A stretch of 64,000 nt of DNA from Undaria pinnatifida (Eukaryota > Sar > Phaeophyceae > Laminariales > Alariaceae). The number at the start of each line of letters is the position of its first letter. The stretch's first letter is position 1. This document shows, piece after piece, positions 50,561 to 62,660 of the stretch. The position numbers and the translations under genes are program-made. The DNA lies in NCBI GenBank assembly GCA_012845835.1, contig JABAKD010000019.1:4445994-4509993 (forward strand). Direction: 5' to 3'. Under the pieces are notes generated by a model. The model made no database searches. It was not told where the DNA came from and saw nothing but the letters and a program-made list of their open reading frames with translations.

Positions 50561-53500
50561 AATGCGGTTGCCCTAATTGCGGCTATGCTTGCCGTATGCG
50601 GCCGTCGACTTGGGGCATTGTCACATTCAGACGTGAAGTTTGGAAGCCACAGATAATATATTGAACGCATCCTGCCGGATCAACTTCTTTCCCATCCCTT
50701 TTGTTATGCAATAGGAAGCGGAGGCCCTCAGCATCTACCGAGACTTAGTAGAAGCAGGACCCGACCTGTTCTCCTGCCACAGCGTGACGTGGGATGCTCC
50801 TTTCACGTGAGTCGGCGGGTTTGACCTCGTAGGACGCCCCAGTGCCACCAGCCCGTCAACCGACGGGGTCAACTCTGCTGTTGTTGAATGCCTGACCTGG
50901 CATGGTACGGCTGTACCAAGCCCTTATGAAATTCACGCCTTAAGACCGATATGCCCCACCCCCAAATTAGTGCTGAGGAATAATGTATGTACAGCCCGGT
51001 AAGCAATCCCATGTTTTGAATACAACAGGAATCGGACTGGAACATACAATATCCGATGATTGAGTGTATTTTCACAGTTCAAGCGCTTTTTGAGCTAGAA
51101 GCGTCTTGACTAAACACTTCCGCTACATTCGCATGCGCCTGATGCATCTGATGCAGCTTCTAGGAGCACGGTAGCCATAGGTAGGCTAAGGTTCACCCTG
51201 GCGCCTGGTCGTGGGTGTCACTGAGGTCAAGCCGTATCAGAGACGCCTTCAATGTTTGCATGACGTCTCGATAATGGTCACTGTCGGGCGGGCACAGATC
51301 GGCTTGTGGGTGCGTCCGCAGGGTCTGCATGTTCTTTGAGCAGGGCGATGACGTCATCATTGAAGAATAATGTGTTCGTCGATTTTTCACTAGCATTACT
51401 GATCCCACCGAGATCAGCGTGAGTGGTTGCGCACACCGAGATATCAAAACTGCGTCACCCGGCTGGCCTACACAAATTGCCGGTGGGATCGGTGATCTAA
51501 ATGTCTTAAGTGTAGTCGTTGACTTCCGCACGCGTCAAGCGAAGCACATATTTATCGACAACGTGTCGGAATGCCAGGGTGTTCACGACCGCGTACCACC
51601 CGGTGCCCTCACTCACGCGAGTACAGCTAACCCACATACATTTCAGGTGGTCCGGTGATGATGGTACTCGACCCAAGTTGTCAGACCGTGACAGGTGGTC
51701 TCAAAGGCTTGCCGATGACGCGTTTTAGAGGCTAGCGCGCAGCTGTTGTTGGACAATCTCTCGTGCTGCACTGATGCCATAAGACGAATAGCACATCAAT
51801 CGTTAAGTTGCGCTCTTCATCCAAGATATAGTTCATCACGTTGGATTCATGGAAGTTCTGGGTCGGACGGTTAATGCAGGGACTGCATTCCATGCACGAG
51901 CAATCAAGCTCTCCTGCTCCTAAAGCACTTGTTCGTTGGTTGTTGTTTCCAATTTTTCCGCTGTCAACAAATAAACATCAAGTTCGTGTTTGTACAACTC
52001 GTCACTGTATGAAACCTGGACCCGTGCTGCAGACCATCAGTAGAGTATACCGTACAACACGCAGGTACCATATCAACCAACACCGCTCCCATGACCTATA
52101 AAGCGGGCCCCTGTTGAAAACGAATACAACGACGCACGCTGGCCCCGAATATTCAAATTCTAAAAAGCGCTCAATCGCTGTCGCGACGTTGGTGTCGCCG
52201 GGCATGGAACAATATAGTAGAAACAAAAACATCGTGCGTCTTCTCGTGGCGCGACCTCCCGTGGTCGGCTTGCCGGACATGACGATCCCTTCTGGACAGC
52301 TTGTTAAAGTTAATTGATTATGCTTCAAACCATGAATTCAAAGCTCCGTTGATGTACGAGGCGTTTCTCCATCGCAAATCAAGCATATCAGTTTCCGTAC
52401 GATTTCCAGTGTGATGTGGTGTACAACGTGCGGTTTCGAGTGTGAATGTGGATGTTTAGCGTGCTTGGGTAGGCATCATTGAGATATTCCATGTTCGACC
52501 AAACGCCAATGGCGAGTTGTTTCAACCCTAATGTACAGTGTGAATGAAACCGGAGCGCATGTACCTCAAATCTACGATAAGATTGTTCTAAAGCAGACGG
52601 TAAACCCCGGAACCCCAACCCCTCCCTCTAGGCAGCACTGCGTTTCAGTAAGGTGTTCATATACTACTACGATATATCAGGCAATACCTGATATACCCAA
52701 AAAACTGTTATGGACAAATGAAACGCTCTTCGCCGTACCGACGTAACAATCCCCTTCCCGGTGATGCCTCATTTCCCCTAGGTTCGTCTCCGATAGCTTC
52801 CAAGAGCAGCTGAAAGTGAGGCAGGAGGAGGTTCTCGACTTACCCCTCGCGATAATCGTAGACCCGCGTGACTCCGGCCTACTTAGGACGGCCGTGGGTA
52901 GGGTACTAGAAGACCGCGAACGAAGAACGAGCGGCGAAGGCAGCGGATTACAGGGGGGCAGTTTGGTCAACCTCCGCGTCGGGTGGGGTGGGCTACTGTT
53001 TAACGCAAGCATGACGATAACTGTTGGTACCCAAGGAATTATCGTTGTCACGAGGGTTTACAACGCGTTAGAAGCCCCGTAGAGAAATAATAGCTGCACG
53101 GGATGGGGGACTTATCTGTTTAGTGTCGCATGTGGCGGTGCGTGTGTTTAGGGAAGTAGGAGCGGAGTGCGTGGTTTCACAAAAATGTTGTGCTTGGTGG
53201 TGTTGGTTTCATTTCACCTGCGAGAAAATTCAAAGTCACCATGGCCTATTTGCAGGTGTTGTATCATTCGTGCTACGAATAGTGAGGGTTTATCCAGGTT
53301 TCATGGTGGCGCGTGCTTTTACGGGCTGTGTATCGGTACACTGTTTCTGTTGACGACAGCTTCGGTGAGGAAAATGGCAGTTTCCAAGCCCAATTGTGTC
53401 CAACTGGCAGAATTGAGAACCTCAGGCCCTATCCAACATCAACGGAAAACCGCTTTTGCTTTGCCGTGCGTTTTAGTATACACCTTGGCCTTGACATCGT

Positions 53501-54595
53501 TAGTTGAATGGTTGATTGGTTAATTCCAAACCCTAACTCTACGAACGTCGTTATGCGAGTGCGGTACGGTACATGCAAGTTAGGTATATAGGACGAACGA
53601 TGTACGAAATTCGGAGTGGCCTGAAAATGCGGGGAAAATATTCACCATGAAGGGGGTGCCTCGGTACGCTGTCGTGATGTACGTCCTCTTTCAGTGACAC
53701 GCTTTCCTCAGCAGACAGACGTCTAGGTAAGCTGCCGTCCGTGAGAGAGGCCAGTCCGATATTCGGAACGTGTTGGGCATAAAAAGAGATGTGATCAAGA
53801 ACCAAGACAGTACGTTGACGTTGATTGACCAACGCATCGAATTAAGCGTTTGTCGCTCTCGGGGGTCTTGGTGCATTGTGAGCCATGGACGGGTTAGCCA
53901 TGAATGTGTTTCGATATAGGAAGCATGACGATTGTTCGGCCCACACTAGTTCGAATTGTGGATAACCCATCCGGTGAACCTCGATCAATCACGTCAGCAT
54001 TCATATTGCGTTCTGCTGTTGTGTTTTGCACAAGATTATGGCTCAAGAGTATACTTGGGTGCGAGGTTGATTTATTTTTTTGAACTTTGGTGTTTGGACC
54101 AAGGTATGCTTCATGCCTCTATTCGGCCTATTACTATCGGAACGGGGCTGGGACGATGGCAAATCCGCCCGCATGTACTCCTTCCCATTGTTATAGCTCT
54201 TGTGGCATGACCTCTAACATTTACCACGCACCCCCGCGTTTTGCTCGTAACGTGTGGTAGATGAGTTATGGGAGAAGGTGTGTCGACACGGGCATATTCG
54301 GGTATCATGTATTAGTTTCCCTGGATCGGGAAAATCCTATCACCGTTGGCGTGATAGCTTCCAAGGTACTGTCCAGGAGGTTTTGTACGACATTATCGTC
54401 AATCAGCGTCGTTGCACTGGCATCGCTCTATCACTTCGTTACTGGAAGCAGTTCTTCTGCATCCACCTATTTCATATGGAAACTCGTTGCGTCAGGGACC
54501 CTTTGTACATTGCGCCAGATTTTCATAGACCATTTTCAACACACCCTTGGAGTCGACATAGTGACGAGTCCTACGAACCAGGTAGATCTTGTGCC
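50561..54595. other. Unassigned DNA, no supported gene
   Basis: Open frames of up to about 120 codons on both strands overlap without domains. One short frame (52816-53082, +) has a coding-like composition (LDLPLAIIVDPRDSG) but I cannot extend or identify it. No repeats of note. Confidence 0.4.
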
Positions 54596-54740
54596 ATTTG
54601 TTTACCTACATGTTTCCGGCGGACGGAGCCCCTCAACTCAGGAACTTCCCAACAACATCGCAATGGAGTTATATAGTATTTTGCCTACATGTTTCGGGCG
54701 GACGGAGCCCCAAAACCCCGGAACTACCGACAAATAACAT
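54596..54740. repeat. Diverged tandem duplication, about 82-bp unit
   Basis: CCTACATGTTTCCGGCGGAC followed by GGAGCCCC and GGAACT is repeated about 82 bp later with CCTACATGTTTCGGGCGGAC. The unit is not a multiple of three, so it is unlikely to be a coding repeat. Confidence 0.7.
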
Positions 54741-54814
54741 CGGAAGAATACCCGTATGGCCGCTGTATTCAAGCTGTGTTAGTATATTAAAAATAATCAA
54801 ATACATTCCAGATG

Positions 54815-55440
54815 CAAGGTCGCAGATTTTGTCGAGACTGTGACACTCCGATCGCGCGTATTACTTGGAAGGTGTCCTCATCAAGGATGTAGATCGGCAA
54901 CTCCCCTTCGAACTACAGTGTACCCTGGTAGCTTGTACCAGGGTCAACAGAGTGATGTTAACCAATCTGCGCGGAAACAATAAAACCTGTTTCTGAGAGG
55001 AACAGCATCTGACATCATAGATCTGTGGAAGGAAATGCACTAGTTTATCAAAGTTATCCTGTGCGTCGTATGATATAACGTGTGAGAGGATTGTGGAGGG
55101 TTTTGTGGCCTGGGGGCCGGGGTTTGAACAAGATTGAGCCGGGGGGGGGGGGGGGGGGGCAGGCGACTAAATCTGTGCGCGGAAACTATAAGTCCTTTAA
55201 GGGGACAAACCGACGATTGTGGAAAGAATTCATCAGTTATAATGTATGTCCTGAGAGTCGTACAACCAGTAAGGAGAGGGCGGAGTGTCCGAAGGGGTGC
55301 GGGGGGGGGGATTTCCAACAGCTTAGGTCGCACAGATGTACGAGCTTGCTATGTGCGTGGTGCTAGATTTAGGAGATAGTGCGGGTGGTGCGGAAGGCGG
55401 AGCGTTGCGGGGGGGGGGGGTATGAATTGGAGATAGATAG
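54815..55440 (+). repeat. Family C copy 8 with micro-insertion and empty TTAA site
   Basis: Core at about 54815-55040, then G-run modules (55141-55159, 55300 and 55410-55420). It has GATGTTAACCAATCTG where the copy at 58110-58405 carries an 81-bp insertion. At 54910-54921 it reads GTACCCTGGTAGCT where others read GTAGCT, an 8-nt private insertion with TA on both sides. Confidence 0.8.
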
Positions 55441-55832
55441 TATAGTCTATTTTATCAGGATGTACTGGTATGTTCTATCAAGTTCTGTGTATGGCGCAGG
55501 GCTTGAGATTTGTTCACCGGGTCGCACGAATAGTATGGGTTTAAAGTTGAGTTATCAATACGGAGACCTTCAAGTAAAGACATTCATATAAATTTTTCCG
55601 ATGAATTGAGGGCAACCCATTCGTGACCTCAGATATCACCGGGTCACTATTAGAACAGGTCTGTTTTTTGGTGGAGTAGTAGACTAGACTATAGTTCTGA
55701 AAATTTCTTCATAGACTAGCCCCAACCCTTCTTCTAAATTGTATTGGATCTGCGTAATTTTTTTCTTTGTATTTATCTCCGTACAACGGAAGTACAGACC
55801 ACATAATAAGTTCATTTTCTGCTCTTTGCGTG

Positions 55833-56757
55833 CTAGAGGCGTTAACCTTATACCAATTGCCCTGGTAATCGCCAGTAATACCCGGCTAACGTATAGCCGT
55901 AACGGGTACGGGTAGCACTTCATACTCTCTGATTAATTTGGTCCCGGGTACGGGGTACACGGATACTCTTAAGATTACGTTCGAAATACTGAGCATGGCA
56001 ACTTATCATGTCTAGCTCGTATTCAAGGGCCTGACTACTATTTCGCACGATATTCGTCCGGAACCCATTTTCGAATTGAAAATACTGTTTCATGCCTTAC
56101 TCCTCACTGTTACCTATACGAGAAGCACTTCGCACTCGCAAAGTGCTTGGACCGCGGGTACCCGAGTACTCGTGAAAATACGTTCGTAATCCCAGGCATG
56201 GCAAATTATAATCGTTTAAAGCACGTCCCCTGAGTACCCTTTCGTACGATCGCCAGCAGGAAAAAACATTTCAAAATGAGAATGCTGTATCATGACTCTC
56301 GCGTCACCCGCCTGGGCTTTCAACCCACAAACATATACAAATATCTACAATGTTTTTCATCCCGAAGTCTGTTTTACTGGTGAACGGGAATCCATAAATT
56401 GTGCCGGGGTTGTTATGCCGAATCCTGTACCCTTCGCGTTACGTAGTAGCTATTCGGCAGCACACTTCAAGGACCGAACTGGATGAGAAATAATGTGTAT
56501 GAAAATACTCGTAAGTGTGGTGCGCCTAAGTTTCATTTTTTCCCAACCGTCGGAGGATAAAAAAAAGTGAACAAGATAATACACAATTTTCTGGGTACCC
56601 GGGTACTCGGCTGTTAGACGGGTATCCGATTGGTATGATACGGGTACCCGGATGCCCGCACACAATGGCAGTAAATATTCACGAGTGCCCGGGTATTTTC
56701 CCCCCAAAATTAGCGGGTACCCGTTTAAGACGGGTACTCGTCGGGTAACACCTCTAG
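55833..56757. mobile_element. Non-autonomous hAT-like element rich in GGGTACCC
   Basis: The left end CTAGAGGCGTTAACC and the reverse complement of the right end CTAGAGGTGTTACCC match at 13 of 15 positions. Flanks TGCGTG (55827-55832) and TGCGTA (56758-56763) may be a target duplication. CTAGAGGTG termini followed by GGGTACCCG-type subterminal repeats are common in hAT elements (established family pattern). At least ten GGGTAC or ACCCG phrases fill both ends. There is no transposase frame. A family R retroposon tail is inserted at 56494-56567. Confidence 0.55.
56494..56567 (+). repeat. Poly(A)-ended retroposon 3' end (family R), copy 4
   Basis: GTATGAAAATACTCGTAAGT, GTGTGGTGCGCC, TTTCATTTTTTCCCAACCG, TCGGAGGAT, then 8 A. 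Same order as the minus-strand copy at 10190-10276, with more substitutions. Confidence 0.65.
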
Positions 56758-56930
56758 TGCGTACATCTATAGACTAGAGCATTGCACTGTATCAATCGAT
56801 ATGATGACATGTACAACTGCTTGGTGGATGTAAGTACTATGCCCTATAACCTCCAAACGATACCTTGCTGAGACACGGCAAATTTGAGCGCTAATCTCCG
56901 TCGAGACAAATGAAGCCACATGGGGTGTAC

Positions 56931-56956
56931 AATATATATATATATCTATATATATC
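56931..56956. repeat. (AT)n tract
   Basis: Short AT dinucleotide repeat with one interruption. Confidence 0.9.
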
Positions 56957-57184
56957 CCCAGAGAAGGGTTCCTTATCACGGCCTTTCGGGGCGGAGGTGT
57001 GTACAAGTATACTCTCCGTTTACTCTTCGTGCTTTTTATCGTACACACTACGTACTGCAAACGTGAGCGATGTTTCGTTACTATTATAAGGAAAGGGGAT
57101 GAAATATTTTCTATAGCAGCAATGCACCATCTTCCGTCCGACCTGGAAATATAAATGACAATATTACCTGTGAAGGCCACATAT

Positions 57185-57490
57185 ATATCCCTTACCGGTT
57201 ATACGACTTACAGGTACAATTGATAAACTGATTCATTTCCTTCCACAGGTGTCAGATTTTGTCCCCCTCAAAACCGGGTTTTATAGTTTCCGCGCACCGA
57301 CTCACTAACATTACGCTGTTGACCCTGGTACAAGCTACACTTTAGTTCCACGGGGAGTCGCCGGCCTATGTCCTTAGACTAATGAGGACACACACAGATT
57401 AATTCACGCGATCGTAGCATTATATACGCAGCTTGCAAAGATTAGTTTCGATAAGATCTTGGATCTCACAGCTGGAGTATACTTCAATAT
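57185..57490 (-). repeat. Family C copy 9 (core) with GACTA micro-insertion
   Basis: Complete core in reverse orientation. At 57375-57381 it reads CCTTAGACTAATGAGG where the copies near 4400 and 7030 read CCTTAATGAGG: 5 nt inserted, with TA on both sides of GAC. It shares the variant GTACCAGGGTCAACAG (reverse) with the copy at 54815. Confidence 0.8.
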
Positions 57491-58109
57491 TTTGTACCTG
57501 GTAGTACGCACAGCAGTAGTGTATGGAGTAATGAGACATCATCTCTCGCAACTTCATACGTCTACAGTGAGTGGGTGGATTACGAGGGCGCGAGTTTGGC
57601 GTAATTCGGTTTGATTCGACGGGTATAAACAGTGGTGAAGAGGCAGTGCACAAACCTACTGCTGTAGGCTCGGTGAAAATGACGCCACGTAGCGGGAAAG
57701 AGAAAGGAAGAAACGTCGTCTTTGCCCCGGCTTGTTCAGGAGGTGTACCTGACGGTACAAAACGTCATGCTAAGACTACTCTGAATACTTCGAGATGAAC
57801 CGGGGGAAAAAGAAATAGTTTGAAGACCCAAGCCGAGCACCGGGTGGAAAAGGGGAGAACACGTCGTCTCCAATGCGGGCACGCGCGTGTTGCAGGTGTC
57901 GACGGCGAAACCTGTTTTCTATCCACTCACCCGTTTCTCCTGTTTGTTCTGGCAGACAATAACCTGACGCCTTTTAAAAGTAGTGTGTCCCCATGCAGTG
58001 AGTGGTGTCGATTATTCAGCTGCGAGTCATAAACATCTCACCGACACTGCGGAGGTTTAGTATAGGACGCGGGATCATAAGGAAAACACTACGTATTAAT
58101 TTAAAAAAT

Positions 58110-58405
58110 GAAAATACACTCTCCAGCTGTGAGATCGAATATTTTGTCGAAACTCATCTTTGCAAGATGTGTGTGATACTCCGATCGCGCGTATTACGGG
58201 TTGTGTGTCCTCATCAAGGGTATAAGTCGGCGACTCCCCTTGCAGCTACAGAGTAGCTAACAGGGTCCCAACAGGGTGATGTTAACCCCTTTAGAGCCCC
58301 CGAACCCCTCCCCATGCTAAATCCAAGTAATTTTGTCCCCAAAAACGGGTTTCAGTTGTAGAAGGGTTAATCAGTATGTGCGCGGAAACTACAAAACCCG
58401 TTTAT
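58110..58405 (+). repeat. Family C copy 10 (core), interrupted
   Basis: Head CACTCTCCAGCTGTGAG at 58118, core to about 58280, then an 81-bp insertion, then CAGTATGTGCGCGGAAACTA. The copy stops near 58405 and the G-run block at 58668-58735 follows after unrelated DNA. Confidence 0.8.
58286..58366. mobile_element. 81-bp TTAA-flanked mini-element
   Basis: TTAA at 58282-58285 and again at 58367-58370 bounds an insertion into the family C core. The ends read CCCCTTTAGAG and (reverse complement) CCCTTCTACAA. TTAA duplication with CCC-starting termini is the piggyBac pattern (established). The interior phrase TTTTGTCCCCAAAAACGGG resembles reversed family C core, so a rearrangement inside the family is the alternative. 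Confidence 0.5.
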
Positions 58406-58568
58406 CATATGTGATATTCTTTGTTTCTGTGTATAGTTCCACCAGACGTTATGTTTCTGTGTAGTTTCGGTGGGACGTTTGCCAACCACATAGATAAATA
58501 TGCATTTCCGACGGTCTGCGAATTATTGTTATTAAAGATCCAATACATACTTTTTCCATATACTTTTC

Positions 58569-58665
58569 CCAACGCACACTGGTGGGGGTCCTTCCAACGC
58601 ACACTGGTGGGGGTACTTCCAACGCACACTGTGTCGGCCCCCTGCCAACGCACACTGAAGGGCGT
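58569..58665. repeat. 25-bp minisatellite, four units of CCAACGCACACTG
   Basis: CCAACGCACACTG starts at 58569, 58594, 58619 and 58645, each followed by a variable G/T- or C-rich spacer. Confidence 0.9.
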
Positions 58666-58667
58666 CC

Positions 58668-58735
58668 CGGGGGGGGGGGGAGGGGGTTCGGGGGGGGGGG
58701 GGGGGGGGAGGGGGGGGCGCGTCTCCCCCCCCCCT
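58668..58735 (+). repeat. G-run block
   Basis: Four or more runs of at least eight G with short interruptions, a strong G-quadruplex candidate on the plus strand. Confidence 0.9.
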
Positions 58736-58900
58736 ACACTGCTAGTAGCATCCAAGCACCGTTCGGCTGCCCTGCCAACCCAACGCTGGTGGTGCATTTT
58801 GGGACACACACACCAACACCAACACACACTAGTCTACACCGCCAGTAGCATCCAAGCACCGTTCGGCTGCCCTGCCAACCCAGCGCTGGTGGTGCATCCG
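58736..58900. repeat. Duplicated 60-bp segment separated by a CA-rich spacer
   Basis: GTAGCATCCAAGCACCGTTC plus GGCTGCCCTGCCAACCCA and GCTGGTGGTGCAT occur at about 58744-58797 and 58845-58898, nearly identical. Confidence 0.85.
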
Positions 58901-59690
58901 CTGGAACGTTTGCGCCCCTGCTATTCGATCATGCCCGTGCGGGGCATTTGGGACAACGAACACAACCCACACCACACATAAAACAAACATAACAAAAACA
59001 TTTCACTTCGTTGTGCTCTGGGCTGGGGAAATAAAAAACCCTCCCAAAAATACCGCCTCGTCCGTACAAAACCATAAAATTCAAACGGCCGCGCTTCAAA
59101 ACAAACGGCGCTACGAACTACACTCTGGCACGCAAACATCCTCGCAGCGCACACCGCACACCATCTACTTCTATCCCTAGTCGGATACACCGCGCTCCTC
59201 GGTGTTGTGCTGGAACGTTTGCGCCTCCGCTGTTCGATCCTGCCCGTGCGGGGCATTTGAGACGCACACAACACACACAACACACACAACACACACGTCA
59301 CATACCAGGTATATTCTAGTCTATAGTCTAGTCTATAACAACAACAAAAGTTAACTTCGTTGTGCCCTGGTCTGCAGTGTCTGCGTGCGGCGGCGACTGC
59401 GCCCTTTAGTTCGGCTGCTGTATACTTCCTCGCGCTGGTTTTCTTGTTGCAGATCATCTCCGCCGCGTGCTGTGGGTGTCTGCTATGAGCCTCTTCGCTC
59501 GTGCTAGGCTCCTCCTTCTCTGCGTCTGCGTGTTCTTCGCCCTCTTCAAACCTTACGGCGTACCACCTTCTCGTGCTGCGGCGGAATCTCTGCGCACCAT
59601 GCAGCGGAACGTCCCTACAGCAGAGCGGCATCTTGACTGGGGAGGCCATCTCTTCGAAAATACACATTCACAGGGCTCTCTCTGTGTAGT
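58901..59690. other. Duplicated phrases, no supported gene
   Basis: GCTGGAACGTTTGCGCC and GCCCGTGCGGGGCATTTG occur at about 58900-58950 and 59210-59260. ATACCAGGTAT (59302-59312) stands next to three TAGTCTA heptamers (59317-59335). The open frame 59467-60078 (+) starts with a signal-like hydrophobic stretch but runs straight into the tandem repeats, so I do not call it a gene. Confidence 0.4.
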
Positions 59691-60365
59691 ACATACATGT
59701 GTAGCGCAGCAGTGCTTCTGTGTGTTTGCGTGTGTAGGATACGCGTACGTGTTCGAACCTGCCATGCTACCTCACCTTCCTCCAGCGTTCCTGTGGTACA
59801 AATCCCTTCCATATGTGCAGGTGTGTACAGCGGTGTGTGTAGAACATACATGTGTAGCGCAGCAGTACTCCTGTGTGCTTGCGTGTGTAGGATACGCGTA
59901 CGTGTTCGAACCTGCCATACTACCTCACCTTCCTCCAGCGCTCCTGCGGTACAAATGCCTTCCATCACATGTGTATGAAGGTGCGTACACGGCACTGCTT
60001 ATACGCTGCGCACTCACCATGGTCACAGCAGTGTGTGTATGTACAGCGGTGTGCACACAGCTCTCGCTGTGTGTGTAGCACATACATGTGTAGCGCAGCA
60101 GTACTCCTGTGTGTTTGCGTGTGTAGGATGCGGGTACGTGTTCGAACCTGCCATGCTACCTCAACTTCCTCCAGCGTTCCTGTGGTACAAATCCCTTTCA
60201 TATGCAGGTGTGTACAGCGGTGTGTGTAGTACATACACGTGTAGCGCAGCAGTACTCCTGTGTGCTTGCGTGTGTAGGATACGCGTACGTGTTCGAACCT
60301 GCCACACTACCTCACCTTCCTCCAGCGCTCCTGCGGTACAAATGCCTTCCATCACCTGTGTAGAC
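59691..60365. repeat. Higher-order tandem repeat, A-B-A-B, unit about 150 bp
   Basis: GTAGCGCAGCAG starts at 59701, 59854, 60090 and 60241. The units at 59701 and 60090 (type A) end in TTCCTGTGGTACAAATCCC. The units at 59854 and 60241 (type B) end in CTCCTGCGGTACAAATGCC. A and B were therefore duplicated together, about 388 bp apart. Frames stay open through the 153-bp step, producing spurious long ORFs. Confidence 0.88.
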
Positions 60366-60601
60366 TATGCATCATCCCCTATGTACGTAGTCTATGCGGC
60401 TCCAGCTACGTACGGCTGTGCGTCCTGTAACAAGTGCTTGTGTCTTTCACACGTTACACCTGCGTGTAACGTAACCCATGCGCATATTGTCATCACACCA
60501 TGCGGCCTTCCCCGGCAAATTCTGCTGTTCCCTTCACAGGGGACTAAGTACGAGCATCATATCGGTGACATTCTCCGCCTCAAAGCGAAAGTCGCTGACT
60601 A

Positions 60602-60910
60602 AACATTCCGCCACTCCCGACGATCGCCAAGTGCCTTCTCGCGCAGTCAAGTGTGACAAAACATTCAGCCACTCCCGACGATCGCCAAGTGCCTTCTCGC
60701 GCAGTCAAGGGTGACAAAATATTCAGGCACTCCCGACGATCGCCAAGTGCCTCCTCGCGCAGTCCAGTGTGACAAAACATTCATTCCGCCTTTCCCGACG
60801 ATCGCCAAGTGTCTTCTCGCGTAGTCAAGTGTGACAAAACATCCCGCCACTCCCGACGATCGCCAAGTGCCTTCTCGCGCAGCGAGCCACCTGTCGAGTG
60901 TGACAAAATA
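60602..60910. repeat. 59-bp minisatellite, five units
   Basis: CCCGACGATCGCCAAGTG then C(C/T)TCTCGCG and AAGTGTGACAAAA repeat five times. The last unit carries a 9-10 bp insertion (GCGAGCCACC). Open frames on both strands are a consequence of the repeat. Confidence 0.93.
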
Positions 60911-61544
60911 CACTTGTCCACTTACACCATAAAAAAACACTGACTAAACATGTAATGTTTATCCTCAAGGGCATATTTCATATGGGTAATTTTATACGGT
61001 GCCAGTATACCCTGATCATAATACAAGTACCTACTTGTAATCATGCTACATGTACCTAATCATACATGTAGTATCTATCACGCGAGGTCAGTATTCGATG
61101 CGGCGGCGGTGTACCTTCGGTAGGGGATGTGATATGCACGAAGTGCCTGAAAAAAATAATCACACCAATCATTGTAGTGGAGAAAAAATTGAGTACTGAC
61201 TCGAAATTCGTCGAACTCACCTGACGTCCTGAAAATATACCTGGTATTTATTTCGTACTCTTCCCGATATTAAAGCCGGGGGATAAAAAAACAAAATTTA
61301 CGTCCTAACATACATACTTCGTATGATAGAGCGCAGTACAGTGGAAACTACAGTAATAAATTAAAAAATAGATGTGATGTTTGACTAGATATATCTGAAA
61401 TTTATAAAATAGATCTAGCTCAAAGTTCCCCACCTAAATATATTTTAAATACCAACACTTACCATCATAGTGGACAAAAAAAAGCTTGAAAAATAGGACC
61501 CCTCCCAAAAAGAACTCACCCAATAGAGATATATATTTATATTA
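60911..61544. other. Unassigned AT-rich spacer
   Basis: Contains ATACCTGGTAT at 61237-61247 and a CCGGGGGATAAAAAAA phrase near 61277 that weakly resembles the family R tail. GAAATTCGTCGAACTCACC (about 61203) recurs near 62707. No gene supported. Confidence 0.4.
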
Positions 61545-62660
61545 AAAATTAAAATACACTCCAGCTGTGAGATCGAAGATTTCGTCGAAACTCATCTTTG
61601 CAAGCTGTGTGTGATACTCCGATCGCGCGCATTACGAGTTGTGTGTCCTCATTAAGGATATAGGTCGGCGACTCCCCTTACAACTACAGTGTAGCTATCA
61701 GGGTCAACAGGATGATTTTCGTCAGTCTGTGCGCGGAGACTATAAAACCCGTTTCTGAGGGGGACAAAATCTGACAGCTGTGAAGGGAAAGGGGGGCCTG
61801 GTTTTGATCAAAAGCGAGCGGGTTTGGAGGGGGGCGGAGGGGGGGGGGGGGAAGGGGCAATTTGTGCATGTAAGCTATAAATCCTTTCGAGGGGATAAAT
61901 CTGACGGTTTTGGCACCAGTATATTATTGGGGGCGGGGGGAGGGGGGGGGGGGGGGGTTGGGCGGGGGGGGGGGGGGGGGCAGCTCGATATGTGCCTGGA
62001 AACTATACATTATTTTGAGGGGATAAATGTGACTTTTTTGGAAATAATACATCAGTTTATCATGTTTGTCCTGGGGTAATTCGTACAATCAGTGAGTAAA
62101 GAGAGGGTGGAGTGTTCGAGGGGGTGGGGTTGGGATGGGTTGGGGGGGGAGGGTGGGGGGGGCGGGGGGGGGCGGGGGGGGGGGGGGGGGGGGGAGGGGG
62201 GGGCTTTAGGTGAGGGGTTTGTTATACGTGTGGTGCTAGGTCTAGGCGAAGGTGCGGGTGATGGGGAAGAAGGGGGCGTTCGAGGCGGGGGGGGGGGGGG
62301 AACACAGCGGCATGGATGGCTCTCGAAAGATATTGAGGTGATATCCTGTGCGTGAAGTGTTTATTAATGTGGCGGATTTCGATATTTGGTGGGGCGTTTG
62401 AGTAAGGGAGAGCAAGAGGGGGGGGGGGGGGGGATTTTTTAGGACGTTTAGGTCACAAATAATATTCAAATACACTTCGGCTGTGAGATCAAAGATATGT
62501 ATCAGGTTGTTATACGCGTGGTGCTAGGTCTAGGCGATCCTGCAGGTGGTCGGGAAAGAGGGGGCGTTGGAGCGGGGGGGGGGGGGAGCGGGGGGGGGGG
62601 GGAACACAGCGGCATGGATGGCTCTCGAAAGATAATGAGGTGATATCTTGTGCGTGTTAT
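61545..62660 (+). repeat. Family C copy 11, longest copy
   Basis: Head TACACTCCAGCTGTGAG at about 61554, full core to about 61790, then alternating modules of the type (G)AAACTATA...GAGGGGA(T/C)AAAT(C/G)TGAC (61870, 62000) and G-run blocks (61820-61855, 61930-61980, 62140-62205, 62290, 62418-62432, 62575-62600). Distal modules with GGTGCTAGGTCTAGGCGA and GGCATGGATGGCTCTCGAAA appear twice (62230-62340 and 62520-62640). Confidence 0.85.

Noticed and set aside
59750..60310. tRNA-like B-box GGTTCGAAC in the tandem repeat (minus strand)
   Set aside because: No A-box at a proper distance and no cloverleaf; a chance match multiplied by the tandem repeat.
59467..60602. Two overlapping frames of about 200 codons with cysteine-rich repeats and a signal-like start
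   Set aside because: The repeats follow the DNA tandem unit and are open in several frames on both strands, so no protein-level selection is visible.
60602..60910. CRISPR-like array (regular repeats of about 59 bp)
   Set aside because: Units are directly adjacent without unique spacers and the genome is eukaryotic; it is a minisatellite.
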